Origin: Gammaproteobacteria bacterium | GTDB lineage: Bacteria > Pseudomonadota > Gammaproteobacteria > Pseudomonadales > Azotimanducaceae | Assembly (NCBI GenBank): GCA_002689445.1 | Contig: NZGC01000070.1 | Span: forward strand, 1-56,355 | Reading direction: 5' to 3' | Length of the DNA stretch: 56,355 bases | Shown here: positions 20,931-29,856 of the stretch, piece by piece | Numbering within the stretch: the stretch's first letter is position 1 | How the letters are laid out: each line of letters starts with the position of its first letter | The notes under the pieces: model-generated | Told to the model about the DNA's origin: nothing | Seen by the model: the letters and a program-made list of their open reading frames with translations, nothing else | The model's database searches: none | Position numbers and translations under genes: made by a program

Positions 20931-22026
20931 CTTGACCTCCTAACGATTGGATCATTCTTTCCCGGTGATAACCGGCAGTTCCCAACAGGACCTCACTGCA
21001 CTTTGCCCGTCTAAACCAGAGATGGGTGTCGTTCTCCCAGGTAAAACCAATCCCACCGCGAAGTTGAATCGCGGCAATCGCAATATCGCGATAACAATCT
21101 GAAACCATGGCTTTGACCATACTGGGGTGGTGTTTTTCTTCCTCTCCGGCAGCCAATGAAAAACTGACGTGCTGGGTCGCCGCTTTGGCAAATTCAAGGG
21201 TCAACAGCAAGTCCGCGCAACGATGCTTAATGGCCTGAACGGAGCCGATGGGTCGGCCAAATTGCACCCGCAACTTGGTGTAGGCAATGGTGTCTTCGAG
21301 CAACCGCTCAGCACCCCCAATCATTTCGTGGGACAGAGCGACCGACGCCAAATCCCAAAATCGGTTCAAAGCCTCGGGTGAAACTCTGCCAACGAACTGC
21401 GTTGCCGTATCAACAAAAACGACTTCAGCAAGCTTCCGCGTTTGATCAACCGACACTCTCGGCGTGATCGATAGACCTTGGGCACCTTTGTCGACCTGAT
21501 ACAGCCCAAGACCGGTAGCGCTTCCTGCAATCACCAGCAGGCGCTGCGCCGAAAGACCATCAATGACCATTGGGGCGGTACCCGACAGTAAGCCCTGGTC
21601 AGAGATCATCAGTTGATGACCAATCCCTTCAACCTGATTTAAGTCGTCTAAGACCAACGCCACTCGCTCTTCACCTGACGCGATTTTGGGCAACAACTCG
21701 ATTTTGTTGGCTTCGTCCGCCAGCTCTGCTACCGCGAGTCCTGACAACACCGCTGAGGAAAAAAAAGGCCCGCAATAGAGCCTTCGACCCATTTCCTCGA
21801 GGACAATGCCTAACTCAATCATTCCAAATCCGAAGCCGCCGTAGGCTTCGGGTAAGTGAGTTCCCACCAATCCTAATTCACCGCTCATTTGGTGCCATAC
21901 GGCTTGGTCAAAACCGGAGGCAGTTTCTTGCAGTTCGCGGGCTTGGCTCGTCGTCGCGTGTGCCTCTAAGAATCTCGATACCACGCTTCGAAATTGATTC
22001 TGATCATCCGTGTACAAGGTTTGCAC
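20920..22026 (-). CDS. acyl-CoA dehydrogenase, shorter partner subunit
   Basis: 368 residues, shorter than its neighbour and divergent from it. The N-terminal helical domain (LPEAYGGFGFGMIELGIVLEE) is standard. The C-terminus has QLRGGIGFTWENDTHLWFRR in place of the GGTxEI tail, which is the form of the second subunit in heteromeric acyl-CoA dehydrogenases acting on bulky substrates. It is the first gene of the 22026-18019 run, with an 11-base overlap to the larger subunit. I infer, but cannot show, that the two proteins assemble together. Confidence 0.84.
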   Translation of the reverse strand: MQTLYTDDQNQFRSVVSRFLEAHATTSQARELQETASGFDQAVWHQMSGELGLVGTHLPEAYGGFGFGMIELGIVLEEMGRRLYCGPFFSSAVLSGLAVAELADEANKIELLPKIASGEERVALVLDDLNQVEGIGHQLMISDQGLLSGTAPMVIDGLSAQRLLVIAGSATGLGLYQVDKGAQGLSITPRVSVDQTRKLAEVVFVDTATQFVGRVSPEALNRFWDLASVALSHEMIGGAERLLEDTIAYTKLRVQFGRPIGSVQAIKHRCADLLLTLEFAKAATQHVSFSLAAGEEEKHHPSMVKAMVSDCYRDIAIAAIQLRGGIGFTWENDTHLWFRRAKCSEVLLGTAGYHRERMIQSLGGQDAA

Positions 22027-22572
22027 GCCTTCCTCCTAATTCACACACCAGCCAGGATCGATAAAGACCTGATCTTTTCCGTCGACCCAGTGTGAGCCAG
22101 CGAGCATTCGCTTGCAAACCCCCAGGTTAAGCCCCTTACCCTCCATCCCTTGTCAAAGGTTGCTGTTGAACTCAGCTCGCCAACACACAGGCTGGTAACG
22201 CCTTACTCGAAACTTGTTGCAGCGCTTTCAACCCCACTGGCCTTCAGCATCGTCTATCAGCTTCGAGTCACCACTTCCGGTTGCTTGATGAACCCGCCAT
22301 AGCGAGGAATTGATCAACTCCCGTGGCGCGCCTATTCCTTGAGTTTCGGATACGATCGACGTCGCAGGCCGTTTCGACCCCGCTTTTCGATGCGCTGGGT
22401 CCAACGTAACTTGTAGGAACGACGGCTCACCCAAGGATGGAAGCCGGCGCAGGCAGTAAGGCCGCTTCAGGGTTAAGACCCGACCGATGGCAGATTGAAC
22501 CGCCCGTTGGGGCGATCCCGCCAACGTCCTTAAATGATCGCGGTCGATGGGGTCGAGCAGGCTTTTAACCCA
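22027..22572. other. intergenic region of 546 bases, function not seen
   Basis: It separates the acyl-CoA dehydrogenase run from the monooxygenase, both on the minus strand. A 98-codon minus frame (22228-22524) is open, but its residue order matches nothing I know, it has no convincing ribosome binding site, and a second frame is nearly as open. It probably holds the promoter of the dehydrogenase genes near 22030-22150 and may include decayed coding sequence. Confidence 0.4.
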
Positions 22573-23766
22573 TTACCGGTTGAAGTGCTGCCGCGCAAGC
22601 CTACCCGCATCAAAACGATACAACTTGGCGGTTACCCTATCCCCTGCCCAAGGTGCCAGACGATCGCGAGCCCAAGCTTTTAAGCCAGTCGCATGAAAGA
22701 TACCGGCGTTGCGTCTCGACGCCCGCTGAACGTAATCGGTTCTAGGCTGACGCAAACGTTGATAGGCCCTAAATGCTGCCGCCGGTTCAATATCCTCGGC
22801 TAAGCAGACCGAAAGCACCTCAGCATCCTCAATTGCCATCGCCGCTCCTTGTGCAAGAAAAGGTAACGATGGGTGGCAAGCATCCCCCATCAAAACTACT
22901 CGTCCAGAATACCAACGGTCCAAGGTCGGACGATCAAGTAGGGCCCATTGTCGAACTTCCGCTGGGTCCGCAGCAGCAATCAACCCTTGCAGGTTCGGAT
23001 GCCAACCCTTGAAATCCTCAGCAAGGTCCTGAGCGCGACCCTTTTGTGTCCACGATTCCTCCGTCCATTGCTTTGCCTCGACCACACAAACGCAGTTGAC
23101 CGATCTACCCTGATTGACCGGGTAGGCCACAAAGTGTTTGCCCGGGCCCCACCAAACGCCCGTCTCAGCGGGGACATCGCAGTCGTTCAAGGCTGATCGG
23201 GGCACCAATAATCGCCACGCGGCCTGGCCCGTGAAACGGGCGTTTGCCTCGCCAAATATAGCCTCGCGCAAGGAAGAGTGAACACCATCTGCTGCAATCA
23301 GCACATCCCCATGAAAAGTCCCTGCACTCGAATCGACCTCAACTCCCTCAGGGATTTGAACCACACTCCTGACGCTTGCATTGCAATGCAACGTCACACT
23401 TGGCTCACGTTGAATCGCCTCAGCCAACACATCAATCAAATCAGCGCGTAACAAATGGTAGTAAGGAGCACCAAACCTTGTTGCCGCCACCACCCCCAGC
23501 GGCTGGATTGAAACAGGCGCACCGGTTTGCCAATGGCGACAAACGACCTGCTGAGGGCTATCTGCAACCCTAGCCAACGAATCAGCCAATCCAAAGCGCT
23601 GCAATATCCGTGTTGCATTGGGTGACAATTGGATGCCCGCACCCGTCGTCGTCAGCGACTCGTTGGCCTCAAGGAGGGTCACTTCAAACCCAGCTTTAGC
23701 GAGAGCTAAGGCTTGGGTCAGCCCGCCCACACCAGCCCCCACCACGATGATCGACCTTGACTTCAT
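22573..23766 (-). CDS. FAD-dependent aromatic-ring monooxygenase (salicylate/3-hydroxybenzoate hydroxylase-like)
   Basis: 397 residues of the group A flavin monooxygenase family. The Rossmann motif is VVGAGVGGLTQALALAKAGF with the ribose Glu in LLEANE. The middle DG motif is LIAADGVHSSLR and the GD motif is VLMGDACHPSLPFLAQGAAM. It hydroxylates a phenolic acid using NAD(P)H and oxygen in the cytoplasm. GGGGG precedes the ATG. No ring-cleavage dioxygenase is nearby, so its pathway is not visible; ubiquinone hydroxylases are related but normally sit in other gene contexts. Confidence 0.86.
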   Translation of the reverse strand: MKSRSIIVVGAGVGGLTQALALAKAGFEVTLLEANESLTTTGAGIQLSPNATRILQRFGLADSLARVADSPQQVVCRHWQTGAPVSIQPLGVVAATRFGAPYYHLLRADLIDVLAEAIQREPSVTLHCNASVRSVVQIPEGVEVDSSAGTFHGDVLIAADGVHSSLREAIFGEANARFTGQAAWRLLVPRSALNDCDVPAETGVWWGPGKHFVAYPVNQGRSVNCVCVVEAKQWTEESWTQKGRAQDLAEDFKGWHPNLQGLIAAADPAEVRQWALLDRPTLDRWYSGRVVLMGDACHPSLPFLAQGAAMAIEDAEVLSVCLAEDIEPAAAFRAYQRLRQPRTDYVQRASRRNAGIFHATGLKAWARDRLAPWAGDRVTAKLYRFDAGRLARQHFNR

Positions 23767-23888
23767 TGCAGGCCCCCAATCAGTGCTTTGGCCGGTTTTC
23801 TCTTTCGGTCCGACAATCTATTCAACCCCTGCCGCCGTGTTGACGGTGCATCATTGACACTTTGCCAGGCCCCGTCATCTACTGGCTC

Positions 23889-23901
23889 ATTAATGATTAA
23901 T
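23889..23901. promoter_or_regulatory. candidate operator palindrome
   Basis: ATTAATGATTAAT is a perfect inverted repeat of six-base arms around one base, in a region otherwise near 50 % GC. It lies about 123 bases upstream of the monooxygenase ATG and could bind a dimeric regulator. No regulator gene is adjacent. Confidence 0.3.
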
Positions 23902-24023
23902 CCACAGCAACCTCAACCGAGATCAACACCCTGTGAGCCCTTAACCTCCCTGAGTTGAGCCGAGGCTCAAAAGGCAGTGACCCTAGCTGGCCCAGCAGCT
24001 ACCCAAAAATTGACTTGCTAAAG

Positions 24024-24082
24024 GGGTTAGGGTCACCGCGGTATCTCGACAATCCATCCGTGTCCGATACCGACTCTAACCC
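24024..24082 (-). ncRNA. nested hairpin, candidate structured RNA or 3' UTR element
   Basis: On either strand three helices nest: GGGTTAG/CTAACCC (24024-24030 with 24076-24082), CGGTATC/GATACCG (24039-24045 with 24066-24072) and GACA/TGTC inside (24047-24050 with 24061-24064). It starts 57 bases after the gcvR-like stop. Only a weak CCCCTTT follows on the minus strand, so it is not a classical terminator. Strand of action is uncertain. Confidence 0.4.
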
Positions 24083-24139
24083 TGACGGACTGCCTAGGCT
24101 GACACATCGGCCCCTCAACGGCGGAACAAACTCGAGCAC

Positions 24140-24655
24140 TTACTCAAAACGAATATCCACGGCTAAATCATCGGCAACTTGATTCAAGGTTGTTTCAAGC
24201 GCCGCCATTGATACCTCTGGAGGCACCAAGATGTTGACCTCTGCAAAGAACGTGTGCTCACCCGACATGGGCGCCGGTCCTACCCGTGTATCCACTTCCG
24301 CCAAATTGACCTGTTTTTTCAATAATGCTGCCGTAATCTCGCTCATAATACCGGGTCGATCGGGGCCGATAATACTCAGACTAAAAGCCAACATGCTCAG
24401 ATCTTCATCGGACCCCTTCGCGGGTTCAAGCAAGGTTGAGAGGCCATCGATGGCCATCAGCTCTTTGGAGAGACCTTCAACGTGGCTGGGTTCAATCGCA
24501 ATTCGAGCGATGCCCGCAAATTTACCCGCCATTCGGCTCATCCGACTTTCGAGCCAATTGCCGCCATTTTGGGTCACTCGCTGAGAGAGTTCTTGGACAA
24601 TACCCTGACGATCGTCACCGACAAAAGTTACAATAAGGTCTGTAAGCATGCTCAC
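24140..24655 (-). CDS. GcvR-like protein with two ACT domains
   Basis: 171 residues with two ACT domains (about 5-80 and 90-170). The second contains SIIGPDRPGIMSEITAALL, matching glycine cleavage system transcriptional repressor GcvR and its relatives. GcvR in E. coli binds glycine and blocks GcvA by direct contact, without DNA binding. No gcv gene is in the window, so its target cannot be inferred. It is probably cytoplasmic and monocistronic; 67 bases separate it from the SDR gene upstream. Confidence 0.8.
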   Translation of the reverse strand: MSMLTDLIVTFVGDDRQGIVQELSQRVTQNGGNWLESRMSRMAGKFAGIARIAIEPSHVEGLSKELMAIDGLSTLLEPAKGSDEDLSMLAFSLSIIGPDRPGIMSEITAALLKKQVNLAEVDTRVGPAPMSGEHTFFAEVNILVPPEVSMAALETTLNQVADDLAVDIRFE

Positions 24656-24722
24656 CTCATGGTCATTGCAGCGTGTTTGTTCCGGCTTTCTACTGACCCG
24701 TTAGCGGGGTGGGCGGAACGGG

Positions 24723-25490
24723 TTAATGGTTCCACCAAGCCTGATCAGAAAAAGCTCTCAAGTCTAATTCGTGGGTCCACACGGATCGATGTTGATTGGC
24801 CAAGTGAAGATAGGTTTCGGCGATTTTTTCTGGCAGCATCAAGCCATCTTGCCCCATACCTTTAGCCTCACGTAGTGCTTGAAAGCGTTCTGGGCCTAGC
24901 ATTTTTCCGAGAGTGTCCGGAGCGTCTACCGCCCCATCGATGATGATGTGAGCGACATGGATACCTTCAGCTGAGCACTCCGCATTGAGCGATTGACACA
25001 ACATGCGACGCCCCCCCATTGCCGCGGCATGCGAATGCTGTCCCTGATTTCCCCGAACCGCTGCGGTCGCTGAAGTGACTAAAAGATTGCCACGTCCCCG
25101 TGCAAGCATGGCGGGGAACGCCGCTTGCGCGACCCGGAACAGACCAAACGTCGCCATTCTCCAACCCCTCTCAAAAGCTGTGTAAGAGGTATCTTTTAAG
25201 GCTCTGGAACCGATCTGTGCACCCAAATTATAGACGATGGTATCGATCGGCCCGATGTTGGCTTCCACATCTTTGACTCGGTCTTCAATCGAATCAGGAT
25301 CCACCGCATTCATTAAAAACCCGGTTGCTTCACCCCCTGCTCCCTTGATCCCCTGAACGAGGTTGTCTAACCCGGCCGCGTCACTACGTCGACAGAGCAC
25401 GGCGTGATAACCCGCTTCAGCAAACCGAGCACCCACAGTACCCCCAATACCTGCACCTGCACCTAACACCAAACAGACTGGTTTCATCAA
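24723..25490 (-). CDS. SDR family protein lacking the usual catalytic Tyr/Lys
   Basis: 255 residues with the Rossmann fold of short-chain dehydrogenases: LGAGAGIGGTVGARFAEAG, then NLGAQIG in place of NNAG, the strand LLVTSATAAVRGNQG and HVAHIIIDGAVDAPDT. Where classical members have YxxxK, this one reads HSHAAAMGG, so both the Tyr and the Lys appear absent. It may be a non-catalytic or differently acting member, or belong to a subfamily known to me that has Phe at the Tyr position. It lies between the GcvR-like and GloB-like genes on the same strand, 32 bases after the latter. Confidence 0.8.
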   Translation of the reverse strand: MMKPVCLVLGAGAGIGGTVGARFAEAGYHAVLCRRSDAAGLDNLVQGIKGAGGEATGFLMNAVDPDSIEDRVKDVEANIGPIDTIVYNLGAQIGSRALKDTSYTAFERGWRMATFGLFRVAQAAFPAMLARGRGNLLVTSATAAVRGNQGQHSHAAAMGGRRMLCQSLNAECSAEGIHVAHIIIDGAVDAPDTLGKMLGPERFQALREAKGMGQDGLMLPEKIAETYLHLANQHRSVWTHELDLRAFSDQAWWNH

Positions 25491-25522
25491 AGCCTCCTCT
25501 GTTGTTTCGCTTACCCGATCAC

Positions 25523-26302
25523 CTACCAGCTGTTACGCCGGTGCCGTAACGCTAAAAAAGTGCCCGCGTCATCCGTTTGCGTTAACGCCAACGAGCGTCG
25601 AATTTCTTCATTCGACAACCTAAAAAACGTATTGATTGACCGTTCATCGCCGATCGTTGTGGTGATCGAAACCTTGCCAGGGTCATTGCCTTCGACTCGA
25701 GATAACCATTGCTGAGCGACTTCGTTACTGGGCTCAAGATGCAGCGTGAATTGCAGATTATTCTCTAGATAATCGTGTCCCGGATACACAACGACGCCGT
25801 CTTCTAGCGGATGGAACTGGGCTCGAATGGTTTCATACAACACCTCCGGGCTACCGCCATTGTGACAATTACCTACCCCAGCATTGAATAACGTATCTCC
25901 TGTGAAAACGGCTTGCGGGTTACCATCGATCGTTACCAAAAAGCACAGATGCGCGAAGGTGTGCCCCGGGGTATCCAGCACGGTCATCCTCACCCCGGAT
26001 TCGAGTTCAATATCCTCGCCAGCCGTTAAAGCTCTCGTCATCCCCGGAATCTTATCTTGCCCATTTTCATGAGCCCATACCTGACACTGATGTTCGGCAA
26101 CCAGAGCCGCATTACCTCGAGTGTGATCGCCATGCTCGTGGGTGTTGATGATTGTTCGTAAGGTAAGCCCAAGATCCGCTAAATATCCTGATGTCTCATC
26201 GGCATCCCAGGGATCCAAAACAATCGCCTCGCCTGAGGCAAGTTCGATGACGTAGGTAAAATTTCTTAGGTCGTTGTAAGTGTAGTACTGGTGGATTTTC
26301 AT
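25523..26302 (-). CDS. GloB-like MBL-fold hydrolase (hydroxyacylglutathione hydrolase family)
   Basis: 259 residues from the ATG at 26302, chosen for GAGGAAG seven bases before it; the frame extends eight codons further. The binuclear zinc motif is THEHGDH, followed by GHTFAH, FTGDTLF and YPGHDY. The C-terminal helical tail ending FLALRHRRNSW resembles the glutathione-binding domain of glyoxalase II. It would hydrolyse S-D-lactoylglutathione or a related thioester. No lactoylglutathione lyase is adjacent, so thioester specificity is uncertain. Confidence 0.84.
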   Translation of the reverse strand: MKIHQYYTYNDLRNFTYVIELASGEAIVLDPWDADETSGYLADLGLTLRTIINTHEHGDHTRGNAALVAEHQCQVWAHENGQDKIPGMTRALTAGEDIELESGVRMTVLDTPGHTFAHLCFLVTIDGNPQAVFTGDTLFNAGVGNCHNGGSPEVLYETIRAQFHPLEDGVVVYPGHDYLENNLQFTLHLEPSNEVAQQWLSRVEGNDPGKVSITTTIGDERSINTFFRLSNEEIRRSLALTQTDDAGTFLALRHRRNSW

Positions 26303-26396
26303 ATGGGCTTCCTCACTATCGCGCAATAGTCAGTACCTTGTCACTCTTGGGTTTATTTGACAACACAAGGGGAACATCGGGGAGCAACTCAAACCC

Positions 26397-26870
26397 TCAG
26401 ATCAACAGCAAAAGACCATGAATGCCAACAGCCGTCACAACCCCTGCAGCCAAATCGTCTGCCATAATGCCTAGGCCACCCTTGAGGTTTTTGTCCAACC
26501 AGCCAATGGGACCCGGCTTGAGGATATCCAGCATCCGGAATAGGAAAAACGAAAGGGCCAACCACAAGGGCTCTAAAGGCACCAGTAGCAGCGCGCACCA
26601 CATCCCGACGATTTCATCCCAAACAATGCAACCAGGATCTTTTTGCTGTACGGCCAATGCGGCTCGCTCACAAATCCAAACGCCCATTAAACTCCCGACG
26701 ATGATGACGACCAATAAAATGCTCGCGGGTAACGCGGACATTCCGAGGAAGAGAAACAAGCCAATGATACTGCCCATCGTACCCGGCGCCCAACGACTTA
26801 GGCCGACACCAAATCCTAGTGCAACCACAAGGGTCGGACTTTCTACCATGGTTGCGAGTTTCGGCTTCAT
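26397..26870 (-). CDS. pgpA: phosphatidylglycerophosphatase A
   Basis: 157 residues with four hydrophobic segments. Family motifs are FGVGLSRWAPGTMGSIIG near the N-terminus, DPGCIVWDEIVGMW in the middle, and PGPIGWLDKNLKGGLGIMAD followed by LAAGV near the end. It dephosphorylates phosphatidylglycerol phosphate in the inner membrane. Its ATG overlaps the thiL stop by four bases (ATGA), and it is last in the nrdR-rib-nusB-thiL operon. Confidence 0.95.
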   Translation of the reverse strand: MKPKLATMVESPTLVVALGFGVGLSRWAPGTMGSIIGLFLFLGMSALPASILLVVIIVGSLMGVWICERAALAVQQKDPGCIVWDEIVGMWCALLLVPLEPLWLALSFFLFRMLDILKPGPIGWLDKNLKGGLGIMADDLAAGVVTAVGIHGLLLLI

Positions 26871-27841
26871 ACAAAGTGCTGGTAGCCCTGTTGGCTACTC
26901 AGTTCATCAACGGATAAGTCCTCCGGGCGATTCAAGAACCGAATCCCCGCTTGGGTTTGCGTTTTCCCAATCCGAGTCAAAGGCAACGCTAAGACGTCTG
27001 CTAACCGACCGATGGCCGCTCGATGTTCCGAATCTGCGGTGAAGCACAACTCGTAGTCATCACCGGCTGTTAGGGTCACTCGTCGCGCCGCCACTTCGCT
27101 TGTTGCGGCTTCGGCGAGGATTGTATCGAAACTCAAGGTAGCGAGATCTAATTCTGCCCCTAGCCCACTGGCATCCAGCAAATGCTGTAGATCGGCGAGT
27201 AGCCCATCGGAAACGTCGATCATCGCTGAGGCGATTCCTCTCAAGTTTTGCCCCAGTTCGAGCCGAGGCTGGGGAGCCTCATAATGCGGGGCTAAAGTCT
27301 TGGTAGCCGTTTCACCGTTCAGGCGCTGCGCTAGCGCTAAGCCGGCACGGCCCGGCCAACCACTGACGTAGATATCTGCGCCCGCAGATGCTCCGCACCG
27401 ACTGATGAATTCCTCAAAGGGCACTGAACCCAATACCGTCCAAGTTATCGAGAGCACTCGACCCTGACTGATATTGCCCCCGATCAACGGACTTTGCCAA
27501 CGAGCTAAGCAAGCTTTTAAGGTTTGTGAAAACGCGCTGAGCCAAGCCGGCGCCACACCTGGTAGAGTAATGGCACCCGTAACCCCGACGGGTTTGCTCC
27601 CCATTGCTGCAAGATCGCTGAGCGCGGCGGCCAGACTGCGTTGAGCTACGATGGCAGGATCAACCTCTTGGGGAAAATGAATCCCTTCGATAAAGGTATC
27701 TGTTGAGACGCACAATTGTTCTCCGGCTGGCGGCGTAATCACGGCACAGTCATCGCCTGGTCCCAATCGCGTATAGGGACCTTTGAAATCACCTAGGGGC
27801 GCAAAATACTGCTCGATAATGTCGAACTCAGAGAGGGCCAT
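26867..27841 (-). CDS. thiL: thiamine-monophosphate kinase
   Basis: 324 residues. N-terminal EFDIIEQYFAPLG and GPGDDCAVI, then VSTDTFIEGIHF and DLAAMGSKPVGV, and the metal-binding DVSDGLLADLQHLL are ThiL signatures. It phosphorylates thiamine phosphate to the active cofactor thiamine diphosphate, needed by the dxs and TPP enzymes elsewhere in the window. Its start shares one base with the nusB stop (TAATG) and its end overlaps pgpA. Confidence 0.95.
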   Translation of the reverse strand: MALSEFDIIEQYFAPLGDFKGPYTRLGPGDDCAVITPPAGEQLCVSTDTFIEGIHFPQEVDPAIVAQRSLAAALSDLAAMGSKPVGVTGAITLPGVAPAWLSAFSQTLKACLARWQSPLIGGNISQGRVLSITWTVLGSVPFEEFISRCGASAGADIYVSGWPGRAGLALAQRLNGETATKTLAPHYEAPQPRLELGQNLRGIASAMIDVSDGLLADLQHLLDASGLGAELDLATLSFDTILAEAATSEVAARRVTLTAGDDYELCFTADSEHRAAIGRLADVLALPLTRIGKTQTQAGIRFLNRPEDLSVDELSSQQGYQHFV

Positions 27842-28281
27842 TACCGCCCCAAAGCCGATGTTTCTACCGCTCGAAAGGCGAGGGCCAAACGATCCAAAAT
27901 CGAATTGATGTACTTGTAGCTGTCGGTCGCCCCGAATATCTTGGCGATATCAACCGCTTCAGAAATCACGACTTTGAAAGGTATTTCGATGTGTGTTTTT
28001 AGTTCGAAGGCACCCAAGAGCAAAATGCTGCGCTCGACGGGATCGATCTCATCACCACCACGATCGAGTAACGGCTCAATCGCTTGCCACAGTGGCGTTT
28101 GATCTCGAGAGGCACCGAGCACCAAAGACTCAAAATAGGTAACATCGGCTCGCTTTAAATCATTATCTTCGATGAACTCTTTCACCACTTGAGCCGGCGA
28201 TGTGTTCACATACTGGCATTGATAAAGCGCTTGTACCGCCAATTTACGGGCTCTATGGCGGGCCGAGGGAGAGGACTTCAT
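27841..28281 (-). CDS. nusB: transcription antitermination factor NusB
   Basis: 146 residues, all-helical. [15 protein letters not shown] at the N-terminus and [37 protein letters not shown] at the C-terminus are diagnostic. NusB binds boxA of rRNA leaders with NusE (S10) and prevents early termination. It is flanked by ribH, with a four-base ATGA overlap, and thiL, with a one-base overlap, the usual proteobacterial order. Confidence 0.96.
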   Translation of the reverse strand: MKSSPSARHRARKLAVQALYQCQYVNTSPAQVVKEFIEDNDLKRADVTYFESLVLGASRDQTPLWQAIEPLLDRGGDEIDPVERSILLLGAFELKTHIEIPFKVVISEAVDIAKIFGATDSYKYINSILDRLALAFRAVETSALGR

Positions 28282-28745
28282 GCCATTTTTCTTACAAGAT
28301 TGATCATCTCGATGGCGGTCATCGCCGCATCTGAGCCCTTGTTTCCAGCTTTCGTACCGGACCGCTCGATGGCTTGTTCCAGGGTATCTGTGGTTAACAC
28401 ACCGAAAATCACTGGCTTACCGGTTGCCAACGCCACTTGACTCACGCCGCTGGCGACCTGGCCTGCAACATAATCAAAGTGTGGCGTACCGCCACGAACC
28501 ACAGCGCCCAGCGTAATCACTGCCGCACAATCGGCTTTTTCCGCAGCCAACTGAGCAGCCAACGGAATTTCAAAGGCGCCAGGCACTTTGACGATGGTCA
28601 AACACTTTTCTTGAACACCATGACGCTTGAGGGTTGCCAGCGCTCCCTTCAACAGACTATCGACAATAAACTCGTTGAACCTCGCTACCACTAACGTAAT
28701 GCCAGACGTTGTTGCGGTAAGATCTCCTTCAATGACTCGAGACAT
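28278..28745 (-). CDS. ribH: 6,7-dimethyl-8-ribityllumazine synthase
   Basis: 155 residues. [47 protein letters not shown] and [16 protein letters not shown] are the lumazine synthase motifs, including the catalytic His in the HFDYV segment. It joins the RibD/phosphatase product with 3,4-dihydroxybutanone phosphate. It starts only 19 bases after the ribD stop; ribE and ribB, usually between these genes in relatives, are absent. Confidence 0.97.
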   Translation of the reverse strand: MSRVIEGDLTATTSGITLVVARFNEFIVDSLLKGALATLKRHGVQEKCLTIVKVPGAFEIPLAAQLAAEKADCAAVITLGAVVRGGTPHFDYVAGQVASGVSQVALATGKPVIFGVLTTDTLEQAIERSGTKAGNKGSDAAMTAIEMINLVRKMA

Positions 28746-28764
28746 AGATTGATATCCTCTAATA

Positions 28765-29856
28765 CTACTCGGACTGACTGGGTTTTAGGGTCAGCTTTAG
28801 GTCGGGGCCAACACGGCGTGTCTCAGCGATCTGCCAGGCGTGCACATCCGTCATCTTAGCAAGTTCTGGTAACTGTAGTAACGGCATCCCTTGTCCCATA
28901 AACTTAGGCGCAAGATATACAATCAGCTCATCGACCAACTCAGCCTCTATCATGGCACCGGCCAACACAGGGCCACATTCGAACAACAACTCTAAGTGAC
29001 CACGCTCTGCGAGGGCTCGACAAAACGTGACTAAGTCGACCCGTCCCGTTTCATCAGCGGCGGTAATCATCGAGGTTGCGTGAGTCGGCGCCGAGCCGTC
29101 TGTGCAAACCTGAACCGCTAGCGGGTTTTGATAAATCCTATGCGCTGATGTCGTTCGAGCCTTTGAATCGAGCACATAAACGGGTCGCGCTCGAGCTAAG
29201 AGCCATTGGCTGATCTCAGCATCAATATTGGGGTCACGCACGGTTAAACGCGGATCATCCACCAAGACCGTGTTTGCTCCCGTCACAATGGCCGAACTCC
29301 GGGCTCTCAATCTTTGCACGTCTAGCCGGGCTGCAGGACCCGTGATCCACTGACTTTCGCCATTGGGTAACGCAGTGAAGCCGTCCATCGTCGCCGCTAA
29401 CTTCAGCCGAATGAAGGGGCGCCCAATGCTGTGGGTCATCATATGGCCGGGATTCAACCTTTCGGCTGCCTCCGGGTCTAAAGCTGGAATCACTTCGATA
29501 CCTGCAGCCTGCAAACGCTCAAAGCCGGCCCCCCGATTTCTGGGGTGCGGGTCTTCCGCTGCTGCGACCACGCGACTGATGCCTGCCTTGATTAAGGCTT
29601 CCGCGCAGGCCGGCGTCCTACCGTGAAAACTGCAGGGTTCTAGCGTGACATACGCCGTGGCTCCGACCACCGATTCTGTCGCGTTAGCCAGGGCATTGGC
29701 CTCTGCATGCGGTTCTCCGGCTTGGCGATGAAAACCCTCAGCAAGGATTCTGCCGTCGCGCACCAGAACACAACCGACCCGGGGATTTGGATCTGCCGTA
29801 TACAGCCCCTTTTTAGCCAACTGAAAAGCCCGAGCAAGAAACCTGCGATCATCCAT
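28765..29856 (-). CDS. ribD: bifunctional pyrimidine deaminase/reductase RibD
   Basis: 363 residues from the ATG at 29856, which starts [17 protein letters not shown] as in homologues; the frame stays open upstream through the end of nrdR, and the real overlap is eight bases. The deaminase domain has HAEAN and [15 protein letters not shown] for zinc. The reductase domain follows with [18 protein letters not shown] and [14 protein letters not shown]. It catalyses steps two and three of riboflavin synthesis. Confidence 0.95.
   Translation of the reverse strand: MDDRRFLARAFQLAKKGLYTADPNPRVGCVLVRDGRILAEGFHRQAGEPHAEANALANATESVVGATAYVTLEPCSFHGRTPACAEALIKAGISRVVAAAEDPHPRNRGAGFERLQAAGIEVIPALDPEAAERLNPGHMMTHSIGRPFIRLKLAATMDGFTALPNGESQWITGPAARLDVQRLRARSSAIVTGANTVLVDDPRLTVRDPNIDAEISQWLLARARPVYVLDSKARTTSAHRIYQNPLAVQVCTDGSAPTHATSMITAADETGRVDLVTFCRALAERGHLELLFECGPVLAGAMIEAELVDELIVYLAPKFMGQGMPLLQLPELAKMTDVHAWQIAETRRVGPDLKLTLKPSQSE

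Larger units (their letters stand above)
23767..24139. other. intergenic region with palindrome and nested hairpin
   Basis: 373 bases between two minus-strand genes with no supported ORF. It contains the 13-base AT-rich palindrome at 23889-23901 upstream of the monooxygenase and the long paired structure at 24024-24082 downstream of the gcvR-like gene, both described separately. Two TTGAC repeats lie near 23841-23860. Confidence 0.5.

Noticed and set aside
22228-22524. 98-codon minus-strand ORF in the long gap
   Set aside because: No ribosome binding site, no recognisable composition or motif, and an alternative frame is nearly as open.
24024-24082. Integron attC-like site (GTTAG and CTAAC 7-mers flanking a hairpin)
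   Set aside because: An attC site has the AAC-ending core first and the GTT-starting core last. Here the order is reversed on both strands, and there is no integrase or cassette array.
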